Assembly: GCF_014137945.1 (NCBI RefSeq)
Contig: NZ_JACGWX010000004.1
Span: 62,001 to 126,000 of the forward strand
Source of the DNA: Microcella alkalica
GTDB taxonomy: Bacteria; Actinomycetota; Actinomycetes; Actinomycetales; Microbacteriaceae
DNA length: 64,000 nt
Reading direction: 5' to 3'
A program made the translations under genes and the position numbers. The notes beneath the pieces were generated by a model. That model saw only the letters and a list, made by a program, of their open reading frames with translations, did not search any database and had not been told where the DNA came from. Below are positions 19,290 through 30,881 of the stretch, in pieces (positions within the stretch are counted from its first letter, which is position 1; every line of letters begins with the position of its first letter).

Positions 19290-20672
19290 TTATGGCTTGT
19301 TTCGACTCGTCGCTCCGAACATCTGCGGCGCTTTGGCGCTAGCTTGAGCGGCATTGAGACAGGATGCCACTCCGGTTAAAGCGAGTATCACGGCAAAACC
19401 TAAACCACGATCTTCAAAAGGAGTTCCGAAAGGCAAACTCAACAGGCCCACGACCACTAGGCCCCACCATGCGGTGTGCGCCGGCGATGGCGTGACGGAT
19501 CTTGCGCTGATCCAAACAGCCCGGCACAGAGCAACAAAGTACGCGAGAAGAACTAACGTTCCAAGCCAACCAAGTCGCACCAGTGTCATGAGTGGCGAGT
19601 CTAAAATTATGGGAACAAAATACCCCAAACCAAGACCGAGAACCGGGCTGAGACTAAACAGCGCTACCCCCTGGGAATACTGTTCCGCCCGCATGACGAA
19701 GGACTGATCTGCTTGTCCCTGGCCTGCGAGAACGGAAATCGCTGACCGCAACCGGCCTTCGATGAATTCTGGACTGTTAAGCGCCACTGACGCAATCGCC
19801 GGGAATGCAGCCAAGAACAGGCCGCCTGCGACCAGCACAGTCACAGCTAGACGGCCGGTACCCACACGAGACGAGGACTTTCTTCCGACCACGGCTAGAA
19901 GTGCGCCAAAGATCACAAGGTTGGTTCTGGTTCCCGTGATGAGCATTGACAGAGGTATTATTACGGTCGGAGTCAGCCAGGCGACCCGGCTCCACGCGGT
20001 CGAATGAGAAACGAGAATCACAGCAAGCGCGAAGGCTAGTGCGGGTAGCAGCAAGCTTGATACAACAATCCGATCTGCGCTCAATGCCGTCACGCCTCGT
20101 CGGCTGAGCCAATCGATGGCGAACCCTACGGCGGCGACCGTGCCAATAACCCCCACCAGCGCGTACGCCAGGCGTGGGGTGATATCGCGGCCAGTGTCTA
20201 AAGCAATGATCGGGCCGACGACTAACATCAGATAGAAGATCGATTGTCGTGCGAAGGTCGTAAAGTCTGCATTCATGGGTGATGCGAGAAAGCCTATTAT
20301 TACTACCGCAACGAGCAGTGTGCCCCATGGAAGTGCAGGTCGAAAATAGTGAAGATAGTCAGGCGGGTCGCGAAAGAGCCTGACAGCGGCAACCGACACC
20401 GATACGCTCAGCAACCCTGCGTATATCAGTTTTCCAGAACTGAGGTCAGTGGAGGAACCAAGAACTAGCATGCCCCCGACGACGCTGGCCATGAGTCTCG
20501 CTAGCGAGTACCGAATGATGACGAACATGCCTATTGGTGCCGCCGCGGATGCCAGAGCGAGCGCAGGGTCCACTGACAGAAGTAGTGCCGAAAAAGAAGC
20601 CCAGGCGAGCGCCATGGCGGTGACGAAGATTGATCGACGCCGGGCCAGCCCAGCGGAGAACGCGAGCTTCAT
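19290..20672 (-). CDS. O-antigen ligase/polymerase-like membrane protein (Wzy or WaaL type)
   Basis: About 460 residues with ten to twelve hydrophobic helices and one larger external loop (about residues 300-350 region: FIEGRLRSAISVLAGQGQAD then SFVMRAEQYSQGV). The loop and the following LFSLSPVLGLGLGYF match the Wzy_C/O-antigen ligase family, which joins or polymerises lipid-linked repeats at the outer face of the membrane. ATG 20672 (MKLAFSAG) is preferred; the frame also allows ATG 20753 with a polar 27-residue extension. It is the only inverted gene between recR and lysC, pairs otherwise adjacent in related bacteria, so it appears inserted. Confidence 0.75.
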   Translation of the reverse strand: MKLAFSAGLARRRSIFVTAMALAWASFSALLLSVDPALALASAAAPIGMFVIIRYSLARLMASVVGGMLVLGSSTDLSSGKLIYAGLLSVSVSVAAVRLFRDPPDYLHYFRPALPWGTLLVAVVIIGFLASPMNADFTTFARQSIFYLMLVVGPIIALDTGRDITPRLAYALVGVIGTVAAVGFAIDWLSRRGVTALSADRIVVSSLLLPALAFALAVILVSHSTAWSRVAWLTPTVIIPLSMLITGTRTNLVIFGALLAVVGRKSSSRVGTGRLAVTVLVAGGLFLAAFPAIASVALNSPEFIEGRLRSAISVLAGQGQADQSFVMRAEQYSQGVALFSLSPVLGLGLGYFVPIILDSPLMTLVRLGWLGTLVLLAYFVALCRAVWISARSVTPSPAHTAWWGLVVVGLLSLPFGTPFEDRGLGFAVILALTGVASCLNAAQASAKAPQMFGATSRNKP

Positions 20673-20992
20673 CAGTGCACGCCCTTCGGTATGTGATCGA
20701 GTTGCCGTGCTGTTGTGCTCCCCTGAGGTGTCTGCCGATCCATCACCGTACATCGGCCTATGTCTCGAGACGCTTCTTCATCCAGTTATTGCGCGACCTT
20801 CGCGCGATAAGAAGGGCCCGGGCATGGTGCATCTTGTGGCTGCCACCCGAGCTAGAGTAGGTAGTAGAGCCGTTGTAGAATACCCGGTTCGACTGCAGCC
20901 GCTCGGCGGATGACGAGTGCTAGGGGTACTAGTCGGCACCGGACACAAAAAGCGGACGCGCACCCAGCCCCCACAGCCACAGGAGTTCCGCC
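20673..20992. other. Intergenic stretch before lysC
   Basis: About 320 bases (240 if the upstream gene starts at 20753) carrying the divergent promoters of the membrane-protein gene and lysC. I see no recognisable riboswitch. An imperfect hairpin (GTGCTAG ... CTAGTCGGCAC, about 20919-20940) could be regulatory. AGGAG at 20981-20985 is the lysC ribosome-binding site. Confidence 0.4.
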
Positions 20993-23307
<2,315 letters not shown>

Positions 23308-23314
23308 GTCGGCC

Positions 23315-24454
23315 TTGACATCCCCGAGCGAAGGGGCGGTTGACCTGCCGAAGCCCGCAGTCCTGTGGCTGACGAACGTTGCCAGCCCATACCGGAAACC
23401 GGTTTGGGCGAGCCTCGCCCAGTACTGCGACTTGACGGTCGGCCTCGTTGAGCCGCCCTCGCACACCATCCGCGAAGGGCGTCGTGGCGACGACTGGGTC
23501 ACCACTTCGTCTGAGGCATACCGTGTTGTCGATCTCGATACGGTCAGGGTGGCGCGCGGGGAGAACGCAAGGTACGTGCTACGCAGCTTCAAAGGGTTGC
23601 CTCGGCGGATGCCAGCCCGAGTCGTTCTCGCTGGCTGGGATCAGCCCGCCTACTGGCAAGTGCTGGGCCGCGCTAGGTCGACAGGAAGTCGAACCGTGGG
23701 GTTCTACGAATCAACGAGAGCTACACACCGTCACCGTCGGGGTCCCATCGCGGCAGTTCGTTCGGCGTACTTCCGATCGCTTGACGCTGTCGTTGTCCCG
23801 GGTGAGGCGGCGACGGACGCGCTGGTCTCGATGGGTGTGAGCCGAAGTCGCATTGTTGAGGGGTTCAACGCAGTCGACGTCGAATTCTTTCACTCTCAGA
23901 CAAATCAAGAACGACGGCTCCGTGGCGGATCGGCGAGCAACACCGTGGATTTTGACTTCATTTATGTGGGCCAATTCATTGAGCGGAAGAACCTCGAGTC
24001 GCTTCTCGATGCACTGAGAGAAGTGCCAGAAGCGCGCCTACTCCTCGTCGGTTCCGGAGCTCACCGCACGGTCCTCGAAGAGCGCGTGTTGGCCTGGGGC
24101 TTGGAGCACAGGGTCTTCTTCCATCCGCCAGTGGAGAACAGAGAACTGCCGAGACTGTTCGCGCGGTCTAGGACTCTGGTCTTGCCATCGACCGAAGAGG
24201 TCTGGGGGCTCGTTGTCAACGAGGGGCTCGCCGCGGGGCTTTCCGCCATAGTGTCAAGCGCCGCGGGCGTCGCGCCCTCTGTTGTGGGCATGAGAGGCGT
24301 GCTTGTCGCCGACCCGCATAGCGCGGGGCTGGCGCGTGCTATGCGCGAGTCACTCGCGGCTTCAGAAGCCCCCATCAAGTCGCCTGAAATCCTTCGCCAC
24401 ACACCAGTGGCCTTCGCGAGGCAGTTCGCCCGCGCACTCGAGCTCGTCCAATGA
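23315..24454 (+). CDS. GT4 glycosyltransferase
   Basis: About 379 residues. The N-terminal domain begins AVLWLTNVASPYRKPVWASL, the donor domain begins FDFIYVGQFIERKNLESLLD, and the E-x7-E motif is in EEVWGLVVNEGLAAG. It is a retaining GT-B transferase of surface glycans. The start is uncertain: TTG 23315 lies 7 bp after asd, and CTG 23345 after GAAGGGGCGG is another option; the longer open frame inside asd is an artefact of high GC. It may be co-transcribed with lysC-asd although functionally unrelated. Confidence 0.8.
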   Translation: MTSPSEGAVDLPKPAVLWLTNVASPYRKPVWASLAQYCDLTVGLVEPPSHTIREGRRGDDWVTTSSEAYRVVDLDTVRVARGENARYVLRSFKGLPRRMPARVVLAGWDQPAYWQVLGRARSTGSRTVGFYESTRATHRHRRGPIAAVRSAYFRSLDAVVVPGEAATDALVSMGVSRSRIVEGFNAVDVEFFHSQTNQERRLRGGSASNTVDFDFIYVGQFIERKNLESLLDALREVPEARLLLVGSGAHRTVLEERVLAWGLEHRVFFHPPVENRELPRLFARSRTLVLPSTEEVWGLVVNEGLAAGLSAIVSSAAGVAPSVVGMRGVLVADPHSAGLARAMRESLAASEAPIKSPEILRHTPVAFARQFARALELVQ

Positions 24455-24624
24455 GCCCGCGAGCAGGCCAGGACGGAAATTTGCATCGCTACCGGGAGCA
24501 GCGGCGAAGATTTTGCGCCCGTCGGCTTCGGCCTCGGAGTCGCACACTGCCATAGACTCGGCCGGCGAGGTAGGTCACTTCGATTCGGCCCCGCCCTTTC
24601 CGATCGCCCTGGAGGCTCAACGAC

Positions 24625-26028
24625 GTGGAACTCGCCGACTACCTGCGCATCCTGCGCAAGCGCTGGCTCGTCATTCTCGTTCTCACGCTCGTGGGCATCG
24701 CCGCCGCCGCGACCGCGACGCTGCTGACGACACCGCAGTTTCGCGCGACGACGCAGGTGTTCGTCTTCGTGCCGAGCACGGGAACGGCCGGCGACCTGGC
24801 ACAGGGCGGCAGCTTCGCCCAGAACCAGGTGCGCTCCTACGCCGAAGCGGTCAACACCCCGCGCGTGCTGGAGGACGTCGTCGCGAGTCTCGGCATCGAC
24901 GAGACCGCCGAGGAGCTCGGCGAGAGCGTCACCGCGGAGGCCCCGCTCAACACCGTGAACATCGAGATCTCGGTCGTGCGCGAGTCGCCGACGGAGGCCG
25001 CCGAGATCGCCAACGCGACCACGACGAGCTTCCGCGCCGTCATCGACGACATCACCTCCGGCCAGGTGTCGGTGAGCGTGCTGCGCGACGCCTCCGTGCC
25101 GCAGGAGCCCATCTCTCCCAACACGAACCTCAACCTCGCGCTTGGTCTGCTCATCGGACTCGCCGTCGGCGTGGGTCTCGCGGTGCTGCTCGAGGTGCTC
25201 GACACGCGAATCCGTGGCCAGCGCGACGTCGAGGCGCTCACGACCGCGCCCATCATCGGCGGCATCGCGTACGACCCGAGCGCCGTCAAGCGACCGCTCA
25301 TCGTGCACGATGACCCGCACAGCCCGCGCGCCGAAGCCTTTCGCACGCTGCGCACCAACCTGCAGTTCCTCGACATCGAGCCCGGCGCCCGCAGCTTCGT
25401 CGTCACGAGCTCCGTGCCCGCCGAGGGCAAATCGACGACGTCGGCGAACCTCGCGATCGCGCTCGCCGACTCGGGCGCGCGCGTCGTCATCATCGACGGC
25501 GACCTGCGACGCCCCAAGCTCGCCGAGTACATGGGGCTCGAGGGTGCGGTCGGTCTCACCGACGTGCTGATCCAGCGCGTCTCGCTCGCCGACGCCCTCC
25601 AGCCGTGGGGCCGTCGCGGTCTCACCGTGCTGCCCGCGGGCTCGGTGCCGCCGAACCCGAGCGAGCTGCTCGGCTCGCGCGCCATGCAGAGCCTCGTGCA
25701 CGCGCTCGAGCAGGAGTTCGACGTCGTCATCATCGACATGCCGCCGCTGCTGCCCGTCACCGACGCCGCACTCGTGAGCAAGATGACCAAGGGCGCCCTC
25801 GTCGTCGCCGCCGCCGGGAAGACCGACCGCGGTGAGCTGCAGGGCGCGATCGCCGCGCTCGAGAACGTCGGCGCGAAGGTCTCGGGCGTCATCATCACCA
25901 TGCTGCCCACCAAGGGCCCCGACGCCTACGGCTACGGTCGTTACGGGTACGGCGGCTACGGGTACACCGCCGAGGCAGGAAGCGCGTCGGCTGAGACGAA
26001 GCGTCGCAAGAAGGCCGCGAGACGCTGA
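24625..26028 (+). CDS. Polysaccharide chain-length regulator and BY-type tyrosine kinase (Wzc/CpsCD-like)
   Basis: A 467-residue fusion of a Wzz domain and a bacterial tyrosine kinase. Two helices (about residues 14-36 and 172-192) flank the external Wzz loop. The cytoplasmic kinase has Walker A (SVPAEGKSTTSANLA), Walker A' (VVIIDGDLRRP) and Walker B (FDVVIIDMPPLLPVTD). The tail around residues 435-450 is a Tyr cluster (YGYGRYGYGGYGY), the expected autophosphorylation site. It controls polymer length and export together with the phosphatase encoded next, whose ATG overlaps its end. It starts at GTG 24625. Confidence 0.93.
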   Translation: MELADYLRILRKRWLVILVLTLVGIAAAATATLLTTPQFRATTQVFVFVPSTGTAGDLAQGGSFAQNQVRSYAEAVNTPRVLEDVVASLGIDETAEELGESVTAEAPLNTVNIEISVVRESPTEAAEIANATTTSFRAVIDDITSGQVSVSVLRDASVPQEPISPNTNLNLALGLLIGLAVGVGLAVLLEVLDTRIRGQRDVEALTTAPIIGGIAYDPSAVKRPLIVHDDPHSPRAEAFRTLRTNLQFLDIEPGARSFVVTSSVPAEGKSTTSANLAIALADSGARVVIIDGDLRRPKLAEYMGLEGAVGLTDVLIQRVSLADALQPWGRRGLTVLPAGSVPPNPSELLGSRAMQSLVHALEQEFDVVIIDMPPLLPVTDAALVSKMTKGALVVAAAGKTDRGELQGAIAALENVGAKVSGVIITMLPTKGPDAYGYGRYGYGGYGYTAEAGSASAETKRRKKAARR

Positions 26029-26642
26029 TGGCCGCAGGCGACCGCTTCGAAGTGCTCGTCGTCTGCACGGGCAACGTCTGCCGGTCGCCCGTCGCCGAGC
26101 AGGTGCTGCGCGCTCGATTCGGCGAAAGGTTCGCCCGGTTCTCGAGCGCCGGCACCTTCGCGCTCGTCGGTCAGCAGATGCCCGAGCAGGCGCAGGAGCT
26201 CGCGCGTCTCCTCGGCGCCGAGCCCGGCCCCCTGCACGCCCCCCGCCTCATCGACGCCAGCATGATCGAGCAGGCCGATCTGGTGATCGCCCTCACGCGC
26301 GAGCACCGCGGCGAGATCGTGCGCCTCCTGCCCCGTGCCAACCGCTTCACGGTCACCCTGCGCGAGGCCGCCCGCCTGATCGAGTGCCTCGCCGCCGCGC
26401 CCGAGGGCGACCTCGACCTCGCGCCGCTTCGCACCGTCCCCGTTCCCGACGCGCTGCGAGCGCTCGCGCCCATGATGATGGCCGAGCGCGGGCTCGCGAC
26501 GCCACCCACCGCCGCGGACGACGACGACGTCGTCGACCCGTTCCGCCAGGCCCAGGAGGTCTACGACCGAAGCGGCGAGCAGATCATCGACGCGATCGAC
26601 CGCATCGAGGCCGCGCTCCGGAGGCTCGCCGAGCGCGCGTGA
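26028..26642 (+). CDS. Low-molecular-weight protein-tyrosine-phosphatase-like protein
   Basis: A 204-residue cysteine phosphatase. VVCTGNVCRSPVAE (about residues 11-24) is the CX5R phosphate loop. The general acid is expected in DDDDVVDPFRQ near residue 168. At 204 residues it is longer than the usual 140-160, because of an insertion in the middle. It should dephosphorylate the upstream BY-kinase, whose stop it overlaps by one base. Cycling of this kinase/phosphatase pair is known to tune capsule and exopolysaccharide synthesis. Confidence 0.88.
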   Translation: MAAGDRFEVLVVCTGNVCRSPVAEQVLRARFGERFARFSSAGTFALVGQQMPEQAQELARLLGAEPGPLHAPRLIDASMIEQADLVIALTREHRGEIVRLLPRANRFTVTLREAARLIECLAAAPEGDLDLAPLRTVPVPDALRALAPMMMAERGLATPPTAADDDDVVDPFRQAQEVYDRSGEQIIDAIDRIEAALRRLAERA

Positions 26643-26734
26643 CGGCGGGTGCGCACGGCACTGTCTATGCTGAACCCCCGATAGCTCTCCTCACGATCCG
26701 CTCGGTCCGCAGCCATACCGAAGGCCTCCTGCTG

Positions 26735-28246
26735 ATGTCCGCACCTCGCGACACCGCCGCACCGTCGACCGGGACGCATGCGGCTCCGTCTTCCGGGCGG
26801 CCCGCCGACGGCCACGAGTGGGCGCGACGATACGCTCGCCGCCTCATCGCGACCGACCTCCTCGCCGTCGCGTGGGCGGTCATCGGCACCCAGCTGCTCT
26901 GGTTCGGCTTCGAGCGCGCCGAGCTCGCGACGCGCGAGGAGCAGCGCGACATGTCGATCGATTACACGTCGATCTCCATCGTGCTCATCGCCGCGTGGAT
27001 GGCCGTGCTCGCGATGTTCGGCACGCGCGACCCCCGCATCGTCGGCACCGGTTCGATCGAGTACAAGCGCATCGCCGACGCCGCCTTCCGTCTCTTCGGC
27101 ATCGTCGCGATCATCGCCTTCCTCTTCCAGCTCGACCTCGCGCGCGGGTACATCCTCATCGGGTTCCCCCTCGGTCTCATCGCCCTTCTCGCCTCGCGAT
27201 GGATCTGGCGCCAGTGGCTCATCGCCGAGCGCGCCCACGGCCGCTACACCGCGCGCGCAGTCATCGTCGGCACCCCGCGCTCGGCGACCGCCCTCGCCGC
27301 CGAGCTCGCCTCGAAGCCTGAAGCGGGCTTCCGGGTCGTCGGCGCGTGCCTCCTGGGAGCGGCGGATACCCGCTCCGCTCCATGGGACCCGCCGCTGCCC
27401 ACGGGCGCGGGCCTCGAATCCCTCGAGAAGCTGCTCGAGAGCACTGACGCCGACACCGTCGTCGTTACAAGCACTGACGAGCTGCCCGCCGACCGCATGC
27501 GTGAGCTCAGCTGGTCGCTCGAGCCGGGGCGGCATCACCTTGTGGTCGCACCGAACCTCGCGGACATCGCGGGCCCGCGCATCCACATGCGGCCTGTAGC
27601 TGGACTGCCGCTCATGCACATTGAGATGCCTCGCTACGAGGGAGCTCAGCGTTTCAGCAAGAAAGCATTCGACTTCGTCGGTGCCCTCGTAATCGTCGCG
27701 TCGTTGTCTCCCTTGCTCGCTGCTATCGCGATAGTTGTGAAGCTCTCGTCGCCCGGCCCCGTGCTGTACCGACAGGAACGTATCGGACGCGATGGGGAGG
27801 CCTTCCCGATGTTCAAATTCCGCTCGATGAAGGTCGACGCCGATTCCGAGTTGGAGCGGCTCCTGCGAGAGCAGGGAACAGGCGACACTCCGTTGTTCAA
27901 GGTCCGCGATGACCCTCGCGTCACCAAGGTCGGCCGAGTACTGCGTCGCTACAGCCTCGATGAGCTCCCCCAGCTCTTCAACGTCCTCCGCGGTGAGATG
28001 AGTCTGGTCGGCCCACGGCCACAGCGAGAGGCCGAAGTCGCGCTCTACGATGCCGCCGCCGCACGACGCCTCAACGTGCTTCCTGGGCTCACAGGGCTGT
28101 GGCAGGTTTCTGGTCGGTCCAACCTGTCATGGGAGCAGGCGATCCGCCTCGACCTCTATTACGTCGAGAACTGGTCGATGACCGGCGACCTCGTCATCCT
28201 CTGGCGCACCCTGCGCGCCGTCGTGCGATCGGAGGGCGCGTTCTGA
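26735..28246 (+). CDS. Undecaprenyl-phosphate sugar phosphotransferase (WbaP/WcaJ-like)
   Basis: A 503-residue polyprenyl phosphoglycosyltransferase that starts repeat-unit synthesis by moving a sugar-phosphate to undecaprenyl phosphate. Four N-terminal helices (about residues 35-160) precede a nucleotide-binding-like domain. The catalytic domain begins with the re-entrant helix KKAFDFVGALVIVASLSPLL and has YRQERIGRDGEAFPMFKFRSM, LRRYSLDELPQLFNVLRGEM with the catalytic Asp-Glu, and SLVGPRPQ. The last part is less GC-rich than the first, suggesting a mosaic gene. ATG 26735 is preferred; the open frame upstream overlaps two other genes. The last base of its stop overlaps the next gene. Confidence 0.93.
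   Translation: MSAPRDTAAPSTGTHAAPSSGRPADGHEWARRYARRLIATDLLAVAWAVIGTQLLWFGFERAELATREEQRDMSIDYTSISIVLIAAWMAVLAMFGTRDPRIVGTGSIEYKRIADAAFRLFGIVAIIAFLFQLDLARGYILIGFPLGLIALLASRWIWRQWLIAERAHGRYTARAVIVGTPRSATALAAELASKPEAGFRVVGACLLGAADTRSAPWDPPLPTGAGLESLEKLLESTDADTVVVTSTDELPADRMRELSWSLEPGRHHLVVAPNLADIAGPRIHMRPVAGLPLMHIEMPRYEGAQRFSKKAFDFVGALVIVASLSPLLAAIAIVVKLSSPGPVLYRQERIGRDGEAFPMFKFRSMKVDADSELERLLREQGTGDTPLFKVRDDPRVTKVGRVLRRYSLDELPQLFNVLRGEMSLVGPRPQREAEVALYDAAAARRLNVLPGLTGLWQVSGRSNLSWEQAIRLDLYYVENWSMTGDLVILWRTLRAVVRSEGAF
28231..28245 (+). promoter_or_regulatory. Strong Shine-Dalgarno deciding a CTG start for the DUF4012 gene
   Basis: GGAGG at 28231-28235 lies 7 bases before CTG 28243, and no ATG, GTG or TTG is available at a fitting position. 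The next in-frame GTG (28321) falls inside the membrane anchor, and the only earlier one (28099) is deep in the preceding gene. CTG overlaps the upstream TGA (CTGA), a typical coupled junction. Confidence 0.6.
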
Positions 28247-30081
28247 GCGAGCAGACCCGCGCCGAGCGCCGCCGCCGTGCGCGCCGCCGCCCCATCCTCA
28301 TCGCGGTCGCGATCGTGGCCGTGCTGCTCATCGCGGTCGCCGCGTGGGTCGCCTTCCGCGGCATCGCCGCGCGCGACCAGCTGCTCGGCGCCCTGCCGAT
28401 CGCCGAGTCGGTCAAAGCGCAGGTCTCAGCCGGCGACGGTGACATCGCCGCAGAGCTCGACGAGCTGCAGGAGCGCACCCGGTCTGCGCGCGAGCTCACG
28501 AGCGACCCCGTGTGGCGCGCCGTCGAGCTCCTGCCGTGGGCCGGTCAGAACCTCCGAGCCTTTCGCGAGGCGGCCGCGACGGTCGACGACGTCGCCGCAG
28601 ACGCCCTCCCGCCGCTCGGCGAGCTCGCCGCCTCCGTCACGCTCTCGAGCCTCACGCCCCGAGACGGCGCGATCGACCTGCAGCCCATCCGCGACGCCGG
28701 CCCGGCGCTCGCCGAGGCTGCTGCGGCACTCGAGTCGGCGAACGAGCGGGCGAAGGCGATCGAGACCGCGGGCACCATTCCGCAGATCCGTGACGCGGTC
28801 GGGCAGCTCGTCGGCCTCGTCAACGAGACGAGCGAGATCGTCTCCGGCCTCGACACGGCCGCGCAGCTGCTGCCCGGCATGCTCGGCGGCGACGAGCCGC
28901 GCGACTACCTGCTGATGTTCATGAACAACGCCGAGCTGCGCGCCGGGGGAGGAATTCCCGGCGCGGTGTCGATCCTGCGCGCCGACCAGGGCTCGCTCGA
29001 CATCGTCGCGCAGTCGAGCGCCACCGCCCTCGGCGAGTTCACCCCCGCACCGCTGCCGCTCACCGACGCCGAGCGGATCCTCTTCGGCGAGGCGACCGGG
29101 CTGTTCATCCAGAACGTCACCGCGACGCCGGTCTTCTCGCGCTCGGCCGAGCTCGCCCAGGCCATGTGGGCGGAGAGGCACGGCGAGACGGTCGACGGCG
29201 TCATCGCCATGGATGTCCGCGCGCTCGCGCGCATCCTGCAGGCCACTGGGCCCGTCGAGCTCGCCGGCGGCATCGAGCTCACGAGCGACAACGCCGTGCA
29301 GGTGCTGCTGAGCGACGTCTACCGCGACATCCCCGAACCCGGGCAGCAGGATCTGTTCTTCGCCGACGCCGCGCAGCGCATCTTCTCGGCCGTCACCGAT
29401 GGGAGCGCGAACCCCGGCGCCCTCGTCGACGCCCTCGTCAACGGCGTCGGCAACAAGCGCATCGTGGTCTGGAGCGACCGCGACCATGAGCAGACCGTGC
29501 TCGCCGAGATCGAACTGGATGGCGGGCTTCCTGAGAGCACGGAGACGATCACGCGCTTCGGGGTGTACCTCAACGACTCGACCGGCGCGAAGATGAACTA
29601 CTACCTCGACGCGGCGATCACCGCCGGCGCCGTCGTGTGCCGGGAGGACGAGCGGCCGAGCTACCGCGTCGCGGTGCGGCTCGAGAACGCGGCGCCGGCG
29701 GATGCCGCGACATCCCTTCCCGACTACGTCACGGGGGGCGGGGCGTTCGGTGTGCCGCCCGGGGTCATCCGCACCAACGTGGCGGTCTACGGCCCGGCCG
29801 GCTCGATCGCGTACGAGGTGCGACTGGACGACACGAGCACCGGGTTCGCCTCCACCGAGCACGACGGCCTCACCGCTGTCGCCGCGACCGTCGACCTGCA
29901 GCCGGGTCAGACGGGGGTGCTCGAGGTGCTCTTCCTCGGAGCCGCCGGCACGGCGGAACGCGTCGACATCGAGCACACCCCGGCCGCCGCGACCGTGCTT
30001 CTCACGCCGAACGGGCCCGTCGACTGCGCGGATGTCGCGCCCGCCGGCACGAACGGGAACGTGCCGAATCCGCAGGGGTAG
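28243..30081 (+). CDS. DUF4012 domain membrane-anchored protein
   Basis: About 612 residues. A short basic N-terminus (RAERRRRARRRP) and one transmembrane helix (about residues 18-40) anchor a large extracellular part. The DUF4012 core runs from about 200 to 350 and includes DYLLMFMNNAELRAGGGIPG and MDVRALARILQATGPVEL. The family is common in Actinobacteria and Firmicutes next to exopolysaccharide genes, but its biochemical role is not established. Its coupling to the initiating transferase gene suggests a part in polymer export or attachment. The CTG start is inferred from the strong ribosome-binding site. Confidence 0.8.
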   Translation: MSEQTRAERRRRARRRPILIAVAIVAVLLIAVAAWVAFRGIAARDQLLGALPIAESVKAQVSAGDGDIAAELDELQERTRSARELTSDPVWRAVELLPWAGQNLRAFREAAATVDDVAADALPPLGELAASVTLSSLTPRDGAIDLQPIRDAGPALAEAAAALESANERAKAIETAGTIPQIRDAVGQLVGLVNETSEIVSGLDTAAQLLPGMLGGDEPRDYLLMFMNNAELRAGGGIPGAVSILRADQGSLDIVAQSSATALGEFTPAPLPLTDAERILFGEATGLFIQNVTATPVFSRSAELAQAMWAERHGETVDGVIAMDVRALARILQATGPVELAGGIELTSDNAVQVLLSDVYRDIPEPGQQDLFFADAAQRIFSAVTDGSANPGALVDALVNGVGNKRIVVWSDRDHEQTVLAEIELDGGLPESTETITRFGVYLNDSTGAKMNYYLDAAITAGAVVCREDERPSYRVAVRLENAAPADAATSLPDYVTGGGAFGVPPGVIRTNVAVYGPAGSIAYEVRLDDTSTGFASTEHDGLTAVAATVDLQPGQTGVLEVLFLGAAGTAERVDIEHTPAAATVLLTPNGPVDCADVAPAGTNGNVPNPQG

Positions 30082-30258
30082 ACCCCTCGTGTCCCCAGTT
30101 CGGGGCTGATTCTGCATCAATTAACAGAATTCTCATCAACGGCGGTCGCGAATGGTGTACCGAGCGGCTACCGTTGAGACACGCCAGCAGGCCAGCCCGG
30201 AGGTTCTCCGGAGTGCCTGGGGGGACACTCTCGACCACCGGACAAAGGATTCACCACC

Positions 30259-30777
30259 ATGATCACTCGCATTCTCGCCACAAGCGCCCTTGCGGGCGCT
30301 CTCCTTCTCACCGGCGCCGCGGCGGCCAACGCCGTCGACTACACCGGCGGCACCGTCAGCGCCACGACCGTCGCCGCCGGCGGATCCGTGACCTTCACCT
30401 CCGTGCAGACCGGCCTGGCAAGCGGCACCGCCGTCACCGCGAGCCTCACCTGCGGCACGACCGTCACGCCCATCACCGGCGCGACCGTCGGCTCGACCGG
30501 CGTCATCAGCTTCACGGCCACCGTGCCCGCGAGCGCCACCGGCGCCTGCACGCTCAACGTCGCTGCGAACGACGGCGTCAACACCTTCACCGCTGCGCAG
30601 ACCATCACCATCGCCGCGGTTCCGAGCGACGGTGGCGCGACGGGCGGCGGCCTCGCCGAGACCGGTGCAGCCGACCTGACCCCCGCCCTGTGGTTCGGAG
30701 CCGGCGCCATCGCGCTCGGCGCCGCTGCCGCGGGCGTCGTCGCCGTCACGCGCCGCAACGCGCGCACCTCGGCGTAG
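30259..30777 (+). CDS. LAETG-anchored surface protein (class E sortase substrate)
   Basis: A 172-residue secreted protein. A signal peptide (MITRILATSALAGALLLTGA, cleavage near AANA) is followed by a Thr/Ala/Gly-rich Ig-like domain with two cysteines. A Gly-rich linker leads to LAETG (about residue 132), a hydrophobic helix and a basic tail (VTRRNARTSA). LAxTG is the sorting signal reported for class E sortases of high-GC Gram-positives. No sortase gene is in the window. It follows the polysaccharide genes but has its own upstream region of about 180 bp, including the inverted repeat CCGGAG-GTT-CTCCGG at 30197-30211. Confidence 0.85.
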   Translation: MITRILATSALAGALLLTGAAAANAVDYTGGTVSATTVAAGGSVTFTSVQTGLASGTAVTASLTCGTTVTPITGATVGSTGVISFTATVPASATGACTLNVAANDGVNTFTAAQTITIAAVPSDGGATGGGLAETGAADLTPALWFGAGAIALGAAAAGVVAVTRRNARTSA

Positions 30778-30794
30778 CAACGCACCCGATCCGC

Positions 30795-30827
30795 ACGAAG
30801 GCCCCGCCGTTCCGGTGGGGCCTTCGT
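30795..30827 (+). terminator. Rho-independent-type terminator hairpin
   Basis: A 14-bp stem with one G-T pair (left arm ACGAAGGCCCCGCC, right arm GGTGGGGCCTTCGT) and a 5-base loop lies 18 bp after the LAETG gene. Its T-run is weak, as is usual in high-GC actinobacteria. It closes the polysaccharide region. Confidence 0.8.
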
Positions 30828-30881
30828 CGTGCGCGGGATGCTGCCGGATCGTTAGTGGCGCGGGCGCGGTAGCGTCGAGGG

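Noticed and set aside
20754-20992. A riboswitch before lysC
   Set aside because: Only a weak imperfect hairpin is seen, with no recognisable lysine-riboswitch core; actinobacterial lysC is usually controlled by feedback inhibition.
25832-26734. N-terminal extension of the initiating sugar transferase by about 300 codons
   Set aside because: The open frame overlaps the kinase and phosphatase genes and is Arg/Pro/Ala-rich, typical of out-of-frame high-GC DNA.
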